Positions 36,263-49,500 of a DNA stretch of 64,000 bases are shown one piece after another; position 1 is the stretch's first letter, and each line of letters begins with the position of its first letter. Location: positions 56,370,972-56,434,971 of the forward strand of contig NC_064437.1 in NCBI RefSeq assembly GCF_023343835.1. Direction: 5' to 3'. This DNA is from Lagopus muta. Lineage: Eukaryota; Chordata; Aves; Galliformes; Phasianidae. The notes under the pieces were generated by a model. The model was not told where the DNA came from. It was given only the letters and a program-made list of their open reading frames with translations, and ran no database searches. A program made the position numbers and the translations under genes.

Positions 36263-39200
36263 AGAAGCTGAAGAAGAGCACAGTACAACAAAACCCAGCT
36301 CACGTTATCTTTTGTTAAAGACCAGACTACGATTTCTCTCTTTGGAGCATATTCTTGTTCTCTGCTCTTGAGCCCTTTGCTGCAGGATGTGTTTGCGGTG
36401 CCAGATGTGAGCGTGATTGAGTGGGGATGTTTTAGTACAGACCGAATGAAATTCTCCACTTTCCTCCCATGAACATCTCTGAGACATTTGCAGCTTTGAA
36501 ATGAATTGTTACTTGAGTTCCCTCTTTATTTCTCTGGAACTCAGCAAGGGAAGGAGCCTCTTTATGCTGGGAAAAATAAAGCAAAATAAATGAACTTTCC
36601 AGTAAAGCCACAAAGTGTCAAATAGTTATTAGTCACCTCAGGGCCAGAGCAGCTGGTGGCTGTTTTGGGAATGCACAAGGGATTTTCTTTTCCACAACCT
36701 GCGGTGGTTCAGTCACCTCTTGCTCGGTGCAAGGCCAGAGCTAACTGCAGGCTCCTAACTTTCTCATGTTCATCAGTCCCTGCCTCCTCCCCATCCAGCT
36801 TCCCCTTTGTTGTCATTGCTTTCCCCACTCGGTGTCCGTCCTATTCTTAGCTCTCATTTATCGATACTGTGCTGTTATTGGGTGACCCAGAAAGATGTGC
36901 GTTGTAGGACTGGTACCACAGCAGCTGCAGGGTATGCTTTCCTGTTTTATTGACCTCTTTTCCTTCTGTGCTGTGAAAGCATACAGAAATATCACCTTTT
37001 CATTCCCCAGAGCTTTCAATCTGTGATGTTGGCAGTGCAGAAAGATCATTTTACACCCTTTTTTGACCAGTCTGTTTTCTCCGTCGTTAGGAGAGATCAT
37101 GCTGGTTAAACAGTGATGGTGAAACCAGGAGTGGATTCTCACGTCTGTTTATGATGTCTGGAGTGTACTGAACTCTGAGCAGGCTGAGCTGGCCTCTGAG
37201 CAGAAAACCAGAAATAACAGTGCATTTGTGTGCATGGCTGCCCTTAGGGTGGACTAATCCCATAGGGCTCAGAAGCATGGAGGAGAATTGGAAAGCCATG
37301 ACTTAATCCTCACTGAGATTGAGATATTTTTGAATAGTGGCACAGTTCTACCACCATTTCTCGTTCACTCACTGCTGAAGTTTGCTCTCATAGCTCACAA
37401 AACTTGGGTGAACAGCAGTGGTAGTTGTTTGGGTTTTTAAAAAATATTTCTCAGCAAGGTGTAGATCTTTCTTCCTTGTTGCTGTTAACTCCTGACTAAA
37501 CCAAGTGGGCACTTGGACCCCTAAGTGACTCTTGCACCCTTTCTGTAGACCTCTAAGACTCATAAAAACCCTGATTAACGTGACTCTTTCATGTACAGGT
37601 ATTGCACCTGTCTTTATCTTTCCTCTTGCATCTGTCCTACCAAGACGTGTGGCTCTGTAGTCCCTTGGCCTCCTCCTTTTGCCCTGAAGTGGGCTTGGGT
37701 GGCAAGAAAGCTGTGTGGCATCTCCAAGCCATGCCCATGGGGATGGAAAGTTGCCATTCAGTCGTCATTTGGAGGGATGCATCTTACCCAACCAGCTGAA
37801 TGTGCCGTTGGAATAGGTTAATGGACATGGGTAATTGACTTTGTTGTTTTTCTAAGTGCTGCTGATGGCATTCAAAACGACCCAAAGCAGGGTGAGGTGG
37901 GATGAATGGAGTGGGGATGGACAAGAACTGGAAGTATTTGTGGTTAATGTGATAAAACAGAGTGGAAAGCCTTTGAAGACTGGCTTTGGTAAAGTGGGGA
38001 TGCTTGATGATTGCATTTATCTGTAGCTCTGTTGAGAGGGATTTAAGAATGTGTTCTTCCATTATGTTGAAGGCACATTTACCCACTTCAATTTGAGTGC
38101 CAAGAATGTCAGGACTTTTTCTCACTGTTCATTCCCTGATCTTCTCTGGAGAACAGAGACATGCAGAGAACTCTTCTGAACATCCCTGCTGCTTGGGGAC
38201 ATGACAACTCTCCTTATTTCAAAAACCCCTAACCTAGTGAGACACTAGCAAAGCCATCACGCTTCTGAGACGTTGTTGGTGTTATTTCTGGACACTGAGC
38301 CTTTCTTTTCTTGTGTTCACACAGGATTCTTTCCCAGCCACCTGGTTGCTACAGGGGAACTAGGGGAAACTGACAAAATGGGTGATTTGTATGTTATTTA
38401 ATTTTCAGTTCTGTATTCATAGTGCAAAACAGAGACAAGTCCTACCTGCTCTCTACGAACAAGTGGGTAAGCTGGTCTGGACTGGGAACACACCTTGGCC
38501 AGGTCAGAGGTTTCTCCTCTGTGTATTACAAGAACCACTGATTTCAGGTGGAGTCAGAACATGAGTTAACTGTGCAGTGGGGAAATATCCTCAGAGCAGC
38601 TCCTTGGGGTGCTGTCGTAAGTCTTCAGTTGTGGAAAAACAGGGCAATCAGACCTGAGTTTCTAGTGCTAAGGTTGGAATGGAAAGGTGTTGCAGCAAAT
38701 ATGTTTGTTTTTTTTTTTTATTTCATCAAAAAAGAAGTTACTTTTGAAGGTCACCTTTTAAGAATTCCTTAGTTGTTCTTGTCCATGTGGTAGGCAAGAA
38801 GCAATGCTGTTTTCTGTGAAAACAGTTCCACAGAAAGGGAGCGTTTTGTTTTCACATATAAACAAATATATTTATACAAATCTCTCTGCTGGAAAGTCTG
38901 ATTATGCTGGGCCAAGCACACCATATATTACAGAGGTATTAATTGCCTGCTCGGTTTATGCAGTCACATGTTATACACACAGTTACCCCTAGCAGTCCAA
39001 CAACGGCAGTGTTTTCCATCCCAAAGTGAGCATGATGCTGGAATACCACACTGGAGAGGAACGTGTGAGGAACAGGCCTGAGCTGTGTTAAACCAATGAT
39101 TTAACATGACTTAAAAAGAAAAAAGCCACCCAGGAAAACCGGATGATGACATTTGCCACCATTCAGTTAAAAAGTCATTCTTTCCTGTTTTCCGGTGAGC

Positions 39201-40993
39201 TCTGGGCTTTCCAAGCTCACTGCTCTGTGCTGGGATGACTGACTCATGAACCTGATAGGAAAATGCACCTGTTTTTAGCCAGAGGTTAAAGCAGTTCTTT
39301 GGTTTCTAGAGTAAACAAAGGATTTATTTCTGTCCTTAACAGCTACCCTGCGAAGCCCAGGAGCACAGGAAAGCTGGCGGGAACAGAGAGCTTTGAGCAG
39401 AGTTTGCTGAAGTCAGGAGGGCTGTGAAGTCTGTGCTAAGATGATGGTAGGTGTCAGTGGGATCTGGCCCCTACTTTTTACTGAAGGGAAAATGGGAAAC
39501 AAATTTGTTGCAGTGATTGGGTTGGGTGCTGGGTGCTCCGAAGAGCTGGAAGTGAGTGAGGCACGTTCTTCTCTTTGTCCTGAAGCTTTCCATATGCATC
39601 TTTGGCAAAAGAGCAACTGTTTGTCACAGAGAGTGATGGGCACAGAGGCATTTGAGGCTGCAAGGCTGATTTGAGACCATAATAAGAACAGCCCTGGAAG
39701 TGGCTAGAATATTTGGAAATGGGAGAGTTAGATGTATCGTGGAAGTCAAGAGGTTTGGTTAACTGAGTCCTTTATTAATCCCAAAGTGAGAAATGGGAAG
39801 GCTTGATCTCTGCACAGTACTGAAAAGTGCAAAGATGACATTGGATTATTTCAGGTCAGCACTCAGGATGGTATGGGCGCAAGATGGATTTTAGTTTTTA
39901 TTTAACTGGATTTAATTACATGTGTGAACTTCAAAGTGCTGAAAGCCTAATAGTTTGTGACCTAAGGTCTAATTTAAAGAAACAACAGCAGCCTAAACCT
40001 TAAGCTTGTTTGTTAGACCATATGGCATGAGTGGATTGTGTGATATTTCAAGTAAGGATGTACGGAGCAAAGTACCCTATGCATCCAAAGCATTTACCAA
40101 GATTTCCAGCTTTGCTGAGAGGAATCTGCACACCGACCTTGCCTGCCCTCCATCCGTGGTGCAGGAGCTCAGCTGGGACAGATAGGAGAGAGGCTTTCTA
40201 CTCTGAGAAATCTGCAGTGCCCTTAGACCACGCTCATGCTTTTGGAAGAATAGGAACACTTGAATTTTCGGTGTGAAAGATGCATGTGACAAGGAAATTC
40301 TAAATCTGTTTAAGAAGAAGAGGAGATCTTCAAAGGCTTGTTATCCTAATTTAATTTTTGTTTTGATTAGTGCTAACACATTTTGATTAGTATTGTGAAA
40401 GCTATCTATTTGCATTGCAGGCTGTGCTTGCTTTCAGAGAACACTGTTCTTGGATAAAGGCTCTCCTTGTGGCTCCTAGTGAAGCTTGTTAGAGCTACCT
40501 TTAAAAACTAGAAATGGTCATAAAAATTTGCTTCTGGAACTAAGACCTGCTGCTGCATGGCTAAATGTATCTGCTCGTGGGAGGTGTTTGAAGGGGAAAC
40601 AAAGTTTTTTAAATGGTTTAATTATGGAATAAGCAGAAACGTTGAGAAAGGGGAATACAACTTTGGTATGCCCCTACTTGAAGTGATTGCAGCAGTTCTG
40701 TCTGTCACAGAATGTCCATGCTGTATTGATTCACAGCCTGGTCCAGCTCAGATGAGAATGGTTGATGTAACAAATCACCACCCAGAATGTTTTGTATTTC
40801 CAGTGCCTGTTTGGTGATTGGCATCCACACTGAGCAGCTGCTCCAGGTGCTTCCACTTTGAAGATGATCAGTTCCAGACCCTTGCTTTCATCTTGGTCGC
40901 ATATCCGATTGAAAGGACCTTGATGCAACAGTGTCTGTTTCACATTTAAAATAGAACTGTTTAAAAGCTGCTTAAATAATTTGTATGTGTATC

Positions 40994-41102
40994 CAAGAAT
41001 CTCAAAGCTTTGGCCATATCAGTTAGTTTTTGAGACAACCTCATGAGGTGCTCTCATTATCTTCATTTATATAGGACTTCAATGATGCACAAAGAGTGAA
41101 TG
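40994..41102 (-). mobile_element. Ancient L3/MIR-type repeat fragment
   Basis: The plus strand reads GAATCTCAAAGCTTT, then GACAACCTCATGAGGTGCT, CATTATCTTCATTTATATAGG and a GATGCACAAAGAG block. The order and spacing match the reverse complement of the L3 (CR1-clade) LINE 3' end, which shares the 'ctcaaagcgctttac ... caaccctgtgaggtag ... attttacagatg ... aggcacagag' backbone with MIR. It is far more diverged than the CR1 copies in the window and is likely to pre-date birds. L3 is favoured over MIR because of the ATCTCAAAGC start. Confidence 0.6.
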
Positions 41103-42679
41103 TTTTGCTTTGTGTCAGTTTTGTATCAGGTAAAGAATACCAGCCCATGCCAACCTTCATGAGTCATCCCAGCAGGCTGACAGCATCCAGCTGCTTTGTG
41201 CCTGAAGCACAAAACCCATAAAAGGCTGTGGAGTGCAGCCCAGGCACAGCATGGTGAGGAAACCTTGCTGGTGCTGACACATGGAAGGAGACAAGGAAGG
41301 GAATAAGGAATAAGGAAAATGAAGAAAGCACAGTGGCCTCAGCCTGGTGCAGCTGATGGTGTAGTGCATAAGCGACCACTCCTCTTATAGAGTAATGCAG
41401 TGTGGAAGTTTCTCCAGGAACACCAACAGAAGGAGCTAATTCTTATCTCCTGTGATGGCCTTACCGCTTTTACATAATCTGCACACACACCCCTGCCATC
41501 TCTCCAGCAGCTTCCTGCTTGAAAAAAGCTCCTTGTTCAGTATTATGCCCCTCGCATGTTCTTAATTTCCTTGTGCTTTATTATAGTTTCATATCCACTT
41601 TGTCAGATTTCATGTTATTTTCCATCTTCCTTAACACCCCATTTTTTTGGGAGAATTTCTTTTTTCATCCTAGAAGTGTTGCATGCTTTAATCACATTAG
41701 CTTACCTTTTCCTTACACTGAGCCTGCTGTACAGCATCTTCAAGCAGCATTACATCATCTGTAAGTGCGTTACTGCTTCTAGCTGCTCACTTCAATGAAT
41801 TTCCTCACTTTCATGTGGTTCCCTTTTTTAAAGGTAAACATTGAATTTGACAGTCTTATGACAAGAAGAAATTTCTTCTTAGCTACATCTTACAACAGAT
41901 CCTGGCTGCCAGATGGGATGAACTTGAGTATAATTTATCCTCTTCCTGTAGATTCTCTACCTCCACAAAAATGAGGCATTTCAGCTAAGGCATGAAAAAT
42001 GAGTGGCTGTGTCACGTCTTCTGAAATGCATACGGATAGAGCAACACATCGGGGCTTGCTTATGTACTTAAGGGGCTTAATTGGGGTTTCTCTGTTTTCC
42101 ACTCCTCTGCCCTTTTTCTATCTTTTTTTCTTAACAGAGATTTGAAAGTTTCGACCAAGTGAAGCATTCTTCCAGTTTCTTCCTTCCCCACAGCCTTTAG
42201 TTTAAAACTCTTCTGCAATTTTAACTCTGTAACAGCCAGCTTCTTTCTATGCCTGTGGCCCACACTACGTTCCTCTGTTCCCTCACTGTAGCACTGTGTG
42301 TCATGGATGCTCCAGAGCGGCGTGGCTCTTTCCCAGGAGATAAGTGAGGGCTTTTTGCCTATACAACAGCTCTGCTAAGCTTTCCCATGCTGGGAGGGAA
42401 GGAGGGAGGAGATCCGGTTTCCTCTCTGTCCGAGCGCCAGCCCTGTGGCACTGCTGGGAACATCCGAGGGCATTGTGCAATCTGCAGAGGTGGCTCTCCG
42501 TGTAGCCTAGCAAAGCAGCATCTGATAATGGCTCTCTCTTTGTTTGTATCACACAATCAAGCTCACGATCTCTCCAGCCCACGGTGTTCTGTCCTGCGAG
42601 GCTGAGTGCAGGGCTGTGCACGGTGCAGAGCCCTGCAGTGCTGCAGTCAGTCAGTTGCTTGCCCTGAAAGCTATGTAGG

Positions 42680-43066
42680 CATAGAGCACTGGAGGCCCAG
42701 AAGTGCCTACAAACTGGGAGAACTCAGAGAGAGCAGCCCTGCAGAGAAGGGTTTGGGGGTCCTGGTGGACAGGAGGCTGGATATGAGCCAGCAGCATGCT
42801 CTTGCAGCTCTGAAGGCCAACAGTATCCTGAGCTGTCAACAGAGGGGTGGCAGCAGGGAGAGGGAGGGGGCTGTGATTGTCCCCCTCTGCTCTGCCCTTG
42901 TGAGGCCTAGAGATCTGTGTGTGCCATATCCCTGGAGGTGCTCAAGGAGAAGTTGGATGGGGCCCTGGGCAGCCGAGCTTGTGGGCGGCACCCAACCCAT
43001 GGCAGGGGTTGTTAGTGGATGGGCTTTCAGGTCCCTTCCAACCCAAGCCGTTCTATGGCTGTTCAA
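42680..43066 (+). mobile_element. CR1 LINE fragment with internal deletion
   Basis: The left part (about 42705-42911) matches the C-terminal reverse-transcriptase-side sequence of CR1 ORF2, with GGGGGTCCTGGTGGACAGG, ATGAGCCAGCAGCATGCTC and CCCCCTCTGCTCTGCCCTTG. The right part (about 42925-43066) is the CR1 3' end, with CCCTGGAGGTGCTCAAGG, GGGCCCTGGGCAGCC and CCCTTCCAACCCAAGCCG. The segment that normally links them is missing, and the octamer tail is decayed to TTCTATGGCTGTTC. An open frame of 197 codons (42606-43199) runs through it and contains residual CR1-like peptide. It lacks all catalytic motifs and is a relic. Confidence 0.93.
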
Positions 43067-43374
43067 GGGCAGGCATAAGCTGTCTTGGCTTCAGTTCAGT
43101 GGAAGTGCAAGTTGCATCTTTTTCAGGAGGCATGGGAAATGCTTCTGGAGCTTAAAGACAAGCTTATCAACTTTGACTTCTAAGCAATGCCAGATTTAAT
43201 TTTCCAAAGGTCACAGAGGAGTTTTCTTCTGCCATCTCCAAAGGCTGTGACAAATGTTCCCCTAAGAAAGTAACAAATTGTTCAACACAATGCACTTAGT
43301 AATTACCTTGCCATAAAGGTATTTATGGCAGGTATAGTAAGATAAACCAGTTTGCTTCCTATTGTTTTTCAAAG

Positions 43375-43386
43375 AAAAAAAAAAAA
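43375..43386. repeat. Poly(A) tract
   Basis: Twelve A follow AAAG in unique sequence. No retrotransposon body was recognised upstream. Confidence 0.85.
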
Positions 43387-43528
43387 GGCTGTACTCATTT
43401 TGTGGTGAGTTTGAGGGATAAATATAAACTGATGTCTTCATTGAATGCTTTCATGGCTCTTAAAAGATATTTATAGGCTATCCCTGTCAAAGATCAGGAA
43501 ATGCACTCATTTCAGTATTTTTGCAAAA

Positions 43529-43598
43529 TCGTTTGAGTTGGAAGGGACCATTAAAGGTCATTCAGTCCAATTCCCTGCAATGATGAGAGGCACCTCCA
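43529..43598 (-). mobile_element. CR1 LINE 3' fragment
   Basis: The plus strand reads TCGTTTGAGTTGGAAGGGACC, TTAAAGGTCATTCAGTCCAA and TTCCCTGCAATGATGAGAGGC. This is the reverse complement of the CR1 3' end in which 'ggttggaagggac', 'aaggtcatctagtccaa' and 'ccctgcaatgagcaggg' follow one another. Tail octamers are not visible. About 70 bp remain. Confidence 0.88.
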
Positions 43599-46500
43599 GC
43601 TCTGCGGGTCTGTATCTACAGGTACACGGGTATTCTGTGTATCTATTCTGGGTAGCTATTTAAATTTTATCCAAAAATTGACCTTGAAGTATTCTATTGT
43701 TGCAAAGTCAGTTAAAGTTGTCCATAATACATGAATTCAGTACCTTTTGTGAATGTTCATTCCTATCTGGTCTGTATTTACAGGATCCTGCACTAATCTG
43801 CCTGGTATCACTGCCTCCTGTACAGTGCTTTCACAATGCAGACACAGAGCAGCTCCTGTGGTGGGCATGGGAGCCAACCATGCAAGAAATGAAAAGCAAA
43901 GACTGTACAGTGTGTTACTGAATACAAATGCAGCATGGATGTTAGCAACACAAAACTAAATCAGTCTGGCAAGAGGAAAGCCAGCCCTGGACTTGCATCA
44001 GCGGCGCTGGTCTGTGGGTTCCAAGTGTGGCATCACTGCAGAGCCGGTTGGACGAGGCTCCCTGACCTCCTCTACTTGGCAGGCTTTCCTCTGCATTTTT
44101 GGGTGAGAGACAAACTAAACTGCCCTCCCCATCCCTCCAACTGGTCCCAGTACATCCCGGTGCAGGTGTGCTGGCGGGCAGGGCGAGGAGAGATTTCATC
44201 ACTCCAGCATATCCAGCACATAGGTAAGGACAATCCACACAGTGTTTTTCACCAGCATGACATAAAAATGAGGAGAATGGGGAGAAACAGCTGCAGTGAT
44301 GCAAAGGCTGTCTGTAGCTATGGAATGGGCAGGTAAGAGCATCTTTTTTGTAGAACAGGCAGTGTAACAGCTCTGGAGCATGGATCCCAGTAGAGCACCT
44401 ATTTTGGGGGGCTGTGGGCTCAGACATAGTCCCATTCCAGAGATAGCATATCCACAAAGGATTTCCAGCTTCTGTCTGAATATCCTGGTATGCCTGTGAG
44501 AGCAGATCCTTCCTCTGAACTGCCTTTGGCTTCACAGACCTCTGGTAAGAGCGAAGATCTTGGAGGTAAAACATCAAGAAATAGGTGCAAGGAGAGGGAA
44601 TCTGTGGCTCTGCCACCAAGTTCTTTTGCCATCTTGTACAGAACATTTCTCGTATCTGTGCCTACGTTTCCAATCTGTAACGTAAAAATAGCAGTGCTTC
44701 ATCTCAGCCACGCACTGTAGTCCTAAAATACAAAATCTTTCATAGAAAGCCTGCTGATTACCCAGTTAATGTAGAGTCTTGCCCCATAGGGCACTTTTCC
44801 TCCTGTATCTGCTTCCTCCTTTGTATGGACTTTGCAGTGGTCATCTGTAAGGTAAACTGTGAAATCTTTGTGTTATGTATGTTTGTGTCCAGCCTTGAAA
44901 CGTTATTTCATTCCCTGAGGTGTGTGCTGCTGTAAGGCAAATGAAATGTCCCAGTCCCCTGTTAATTACTCATTAGGTAAGATTTAATATGTGTGTATGT
45001 GGGGCTGGCAGCCAGAAGTGGATACACAGGGATGGTCTGTGAGCCAAGCTTCTACCAGCTTTAGGGCAGGGGTGGTTGAGTAACTAGGATGAAATGAATA
45101 AAATAAAATGGTAAGACCATTAGTTCTTTGCCCCAAACTTAACCCAACACCTTTCCTTTTCGTCACAAGACCAAACTTACAGTTCACATCAGAAGGCTGG
45201 GAGACCTGGGGTAGATTCACATACCTTCACAGAACAAATCACGGGTCTGGACTGAGCCAAAGCATCACTTGGGACCCAAGTCCAGATCTCACCTGTGACT
45301 GTTAGTTCTACCTGAACTTTGATATGGTATTGAAATTGGTATGGCCTCTGGAAAAAGTTTTAGGTTCTTCTGTTCATTACAGACATGCTGTTCCCTGTTT
45401 GGTACAAAGAGTGCTGTTTTTCTGTTAGAAGATACAGATTTCCTGGCTGAGTGAGGAGGGCAGCATTAGCCACACCAATTTTGACAGAGAGCATTTGGAA
45501 ATCCAGGTTGATATAGGCACGTGGTAAGGAATGGCAAGCAAGTACATGGTGGACAATAGACCAAAGGAATCAAGTGAGTGGAAAGATATCTGGCAGCTAG
45601 TAATGGGGGGCTGATGAGGCACACGCCCTTCAAGGAAAACTCTGTTCCTTTGGGAGTCCATGCCTCTGCTTGCTGATACAATGACCTGACACTGGTGGGA
45701 TAAGCTGGGCTTTGAAACTTATTTAAAATGGGTCTGATGCAAAAGAGCTGTGCTCAGGGCTTTTGGGGAGCACAACTTTCCCATAGGTTGTAGCATCAGG
45801 GGTGTAACAAAGGAGAAAAAAGCCAGTTATACTACAGCTCTCTGGGCTCTGGAAATTGTGCCATTTTTGCTTTTCCTGCTTTCCACCATCTTCTACTCGC
45901 TCTGTCTCTGTTGTTCACCCACATAATTACATAAGATATCGCCAGCTAAAGCTGCATCTGCCTCCTTAATGGATGGCTCATTATCAAGGGAGGGAAACAG
46001 AAAGGGCAAAAGCTTTTGTGTGCCAACAGCACTGCAGAGATGTTCATGTGCATTACAGGAGAAGGAAAGGGTGTAACCTGTCTGTCCTAATTTATAGCCA
46101 GATGGGCTGAAAGAGTCAAGGTGTAACGAAGGTCAGTGTGGCTGGGAATGAGGTGGAAGCAGTGCAAAGTTTCTCTATTGATGTAAAAGCAATTAATTCT
46201 CCAACAAAGTCTCTGTCTCATTGGGCAGGACAGAGCAAGGCTGTTCTGTGTTTGAGTACTCCCACAGCTTTGATCTTTTTTTCTGGAAAACTAAGCTTGT
46301 AGAGAGTGTCTGGCCTTGTGTGGGGTGATGCGTTGGGCCATGTGGGGCTGGCCTTGTGGGGCGGCAGAGCCAGCCTGCTGCTCTCCATTCCATGCTGTTC
46401 TGGAAAAGTCTCCTCATGTTCCAGTTACTGCAGTAATGCCAACACACTGCCACAGTGCCTGGGGCCTGCTCAGGAGTGCTGTGAGATCACTCCTCCTCAT

Positions 46501-49500
46501 GACAATTCCCATATTGTTTTGGCCACAGGAAAAGACTTGTAGCTACAAGGAAAAATGAAAAGGCAAATGAGAGAGAACAAGGTCTATCAGAAATCCATCT
46601 TCAGAGATCCCAAGGTATGACAATACATAACCATTTTTGCTTGAAAGCAAGTCTTTAGCCTTGAACACATATCCCATTCCAATCAGTATACTGTGGCAAC
46701 TGACTGCAGACGGGTTTTTCTTTTATTGATGCTTAAAGCAAACAGTTGTGATGAACTCAGCACAGAGCTGTGTTAATGTCAGGTGTCTGGATGGGTTTCA
46801 GAAAAGCTGATGGCAGATAGCAGGGTATGGTTTGATCAGGAGGTGGGTTTTGCGTTGCTGCCTGTGCTGGGCAGGAGACTGGAGGGTTGTGGGGGGCTCC
46901 ACCAGCCATAACATCCATGATGATTGCAACTGTAGTTTCATTTCATCTCTCTGTCTAAGTAACCTCCTCCTTATTTTATTTTCTTTATTTCCTCTGTGCC
47001 CCAAGCAGAAAATTTAAGATTCCAAGTTGCATTTTGAGAAAGCTTTAAAATGGACTTCTTCATTAGGTGAGATGACCCTGAGCGTTGGTAACAAAATCTG
47101 CGGGAGGCAGGGGAGAGGGAAAGAGGAGACTGCTCAGTAGGGGGTGAGTGCTGATGACTCTAATGAAGTCACAGTGTATACTCTCTTCTGCTGACTTGTG
47201 CCTCCTCTAATTACTTTCTGAATCCTAAGAAGCTGAACTATGCCTTGCCCGTTCATTATGTCCCCCACGTTCACTCTCCCCAACAAGCAGTGCACTCCCC
47301 ACAGTCCCTGGAGGCCCTTTGCTGCTGCTCTGGTGCACCAGGCGTGTTTGCTCTGCGTGTTGATGTTTGTGTTTTCTGCGCTGCTGGTGTTTTCCAATTC
47401 CTTGGAGCAGTGAGGATGCTGCTGACTTGTCAGAATTGCTGCAGGATGCTGACTCGAGGTTACTGCCTATGGCCTCGTTACATTAACAAGGGATATTTTG
47501 AGAAATACAAAAGATTAGGTGGTTATTTTCTATGGGAGAGGGAGAGGAGAGAGAATGAACGTGTGCGAATGAATGGACTTCCCCCGCAGGTTTTATTACA
47601 TCCCTTCACTGCTCAGAAATTACTGCCCAGCTCTCTCCCTGCTGTTTGTTAGATGGCCTCTGGTTTGCATTCAGGCAATGCAGCCCTTCTTGAAGAGCTC
47701 CTTATTCCTATCCTGGGGCATCTGGGTTCCTGAAGTGGGCACAGCCTTTACAGAGCTGGCAATGGGATTTGCAGCTTAGCATCATCTTAAGGCAGATGTA
47801 AGTTAGGTCTGCTCTGGTCTTGTTCCTTCCTTGAAGCCAACATTAGCACTGATGTGAGGGAAAGTGAGTCAGTCTGGAAAAATGAGTTGTCAAATAAGTA
47901 ATGCTGCGAGGAAAAAAACGAAAGTAATTATTTCCTTATATGCTTGCCTTCCAAAAGTAGCATTGCCAACTGGAGGGATGTGTGGCCATGGCTAAGGCTA
48001 AGGAGAGGGTGGACCCCCTCTTCCCTGCTCAGATGGGCTCTCACCCTCGAGGGAGAATATCAAAGGGGAGGATATAGCCTACAAATTCTCTATCTTAAAG
48101 AAAGGGGACCTTTGCACAGCCCACACCTCTGAATCAAAGGGAACATCTTCGTTCCCTTCCTCCCTGTTGTCAGGCTATTGGGAAGTAGTTGACACAGTCC
48201 TTATCAAAGGAAGTGTGGTCTTTTTCTCTGCTTGTCTACTCAGTGTTATTATGTCAACAGAGATCAATAAGGCGACACAAATCCTATCCTATTACAAGTA
48301 TTCAGCAGCAAATGAAGCACCCTTGAGTTTAGCCTATTATCATTTCATGCAGTTTACAATTAAAGCCTTAGATAAGATTAATTACTTTCAAGGTGAGCCT
48401 TTACTACTGTCTCCTTAGAATGGAGTCTGGATCCGGTGGAGCATGGCTTTATGTCACTGGAAGAAATCACAAACAATTCTGTAGTTGGATTGAAAGGATT
48501 TGTTTAACAGGCCTTGTGTTTCTTCTCTTAAATTTCTCTTGAGAGAAAAATAACTCCCTAGCAAAAAGCATAACCAGCACAAATAGTGAAACTGGTTAAG
48601 AATTACCTACTTTTCTACTTTTAGTTCTCCAAGTATAAATATTCTAGGCACCCTGACCTTCTTCTGAAGATGAAATGCAGCAGTACTCCAAAAGAAAGCA
48701 GATGTAAGTGCTGGATGGAGTGACTGGATTCCAGCACCTATTTCTGACAGCTCTTTTCCATACAAAAAGCTGAGAGAAGGGAGAGGACAGGACACTAAAT
48801 TCCACTACAAAACACAGCTGCTTATTTATCTATTTGTCATTCCGCTGCAGTTGAGTGTTATGCCCAGATGAAAGAAACCAGCTGGGTGCAACAAAAGCAC
48901 TGGGCACTCTGCTGATGGAGGCACTGCACAGCAAATCCCAGCTTGCTACAAGGAATGGGTACAATCAGAGTTGTGTGGGATGGAGGAGATGCCACTGTGG
49001 CTCCTGCTAAAGTGATAATGGTGAAAGAATTGAGCAGGCTCTCTGGTCTGCTTCTATCTGTACACCTCAACCACAGCTTTGAGCAGAAGGGATGAGTAGT
49101 ATGGTTGTGCCTGGCCTTACAACGTGTGGGCCAGGAAGCATTAACTTCAGAGGTAAGTGCTAATTTTCCCCACATGGGAAAATCACCCCTGTTTTGAGGC
49201 TTCCTACTGCCTGCATTTTTCAGTCCTGTCAACTAGAAGCCTGTGCTCTTGCTATTCACTCTTAAGGATCTTAGATATTGCTCTGATTCTCAAGAAGATG
49301 GGCTTTCTGCAATACACCCTGTATCACAAGATTGCGGTAGAAGTTTTGTTTAAACTACTAAATTGTAATACAGAAAAGTACATGAGTTAGGGGGAAAGTG
49401 TGCACTTTCCCATTCTGTGATGAGCTCTTTCCCCTTTCTGCAATGAACTCTGCTTCCTGGTTACAAGATCAATAAGCAGTTATCTTCTCTTTGCTGAAGT

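Larger units (their letters stand above)
34051..42679. other. Unique non-coding sequence with old repeats
   Basis: Besides the CR1 copy at 36162, the ancient fragment at 40994 and several homopolymer tracts, no feature is recognised. The largest frames are 134 codons (35799-36203, minus, partly inside the CR1 copy) and 113 codons (37784-38125, minus). Neither shows a known domain. A modest group of CpGs occurs near 42315-42475, but it is too sparse to call an island. Confidence 0.65.

Noticed and set aside
42310-42480. Group of CpGs
   Set aside because: Only about seven in 170 bp by eye, too sparse to call an island.
42840-42870. G-rich run resembling a G-quadruplex
   Set aside because: One loop is eight bases, beyond the usual limit, and the run is ordinary CR1 sequence.
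42606-43199. 197-codon plus-strand frame
   Set aside because: It runs through a decayed CR1 copy with an internal deletion. Its only recognisable peptide is residual CR1 sequence without catalytic motifs.
43942-44646. Longest open frame in the window, 234 codons on the minus strand
   Set aside because: It has no recognisable domain, irregular composition and competing frames on the other strand. This length is expected occasionally by chance in 64 kb.
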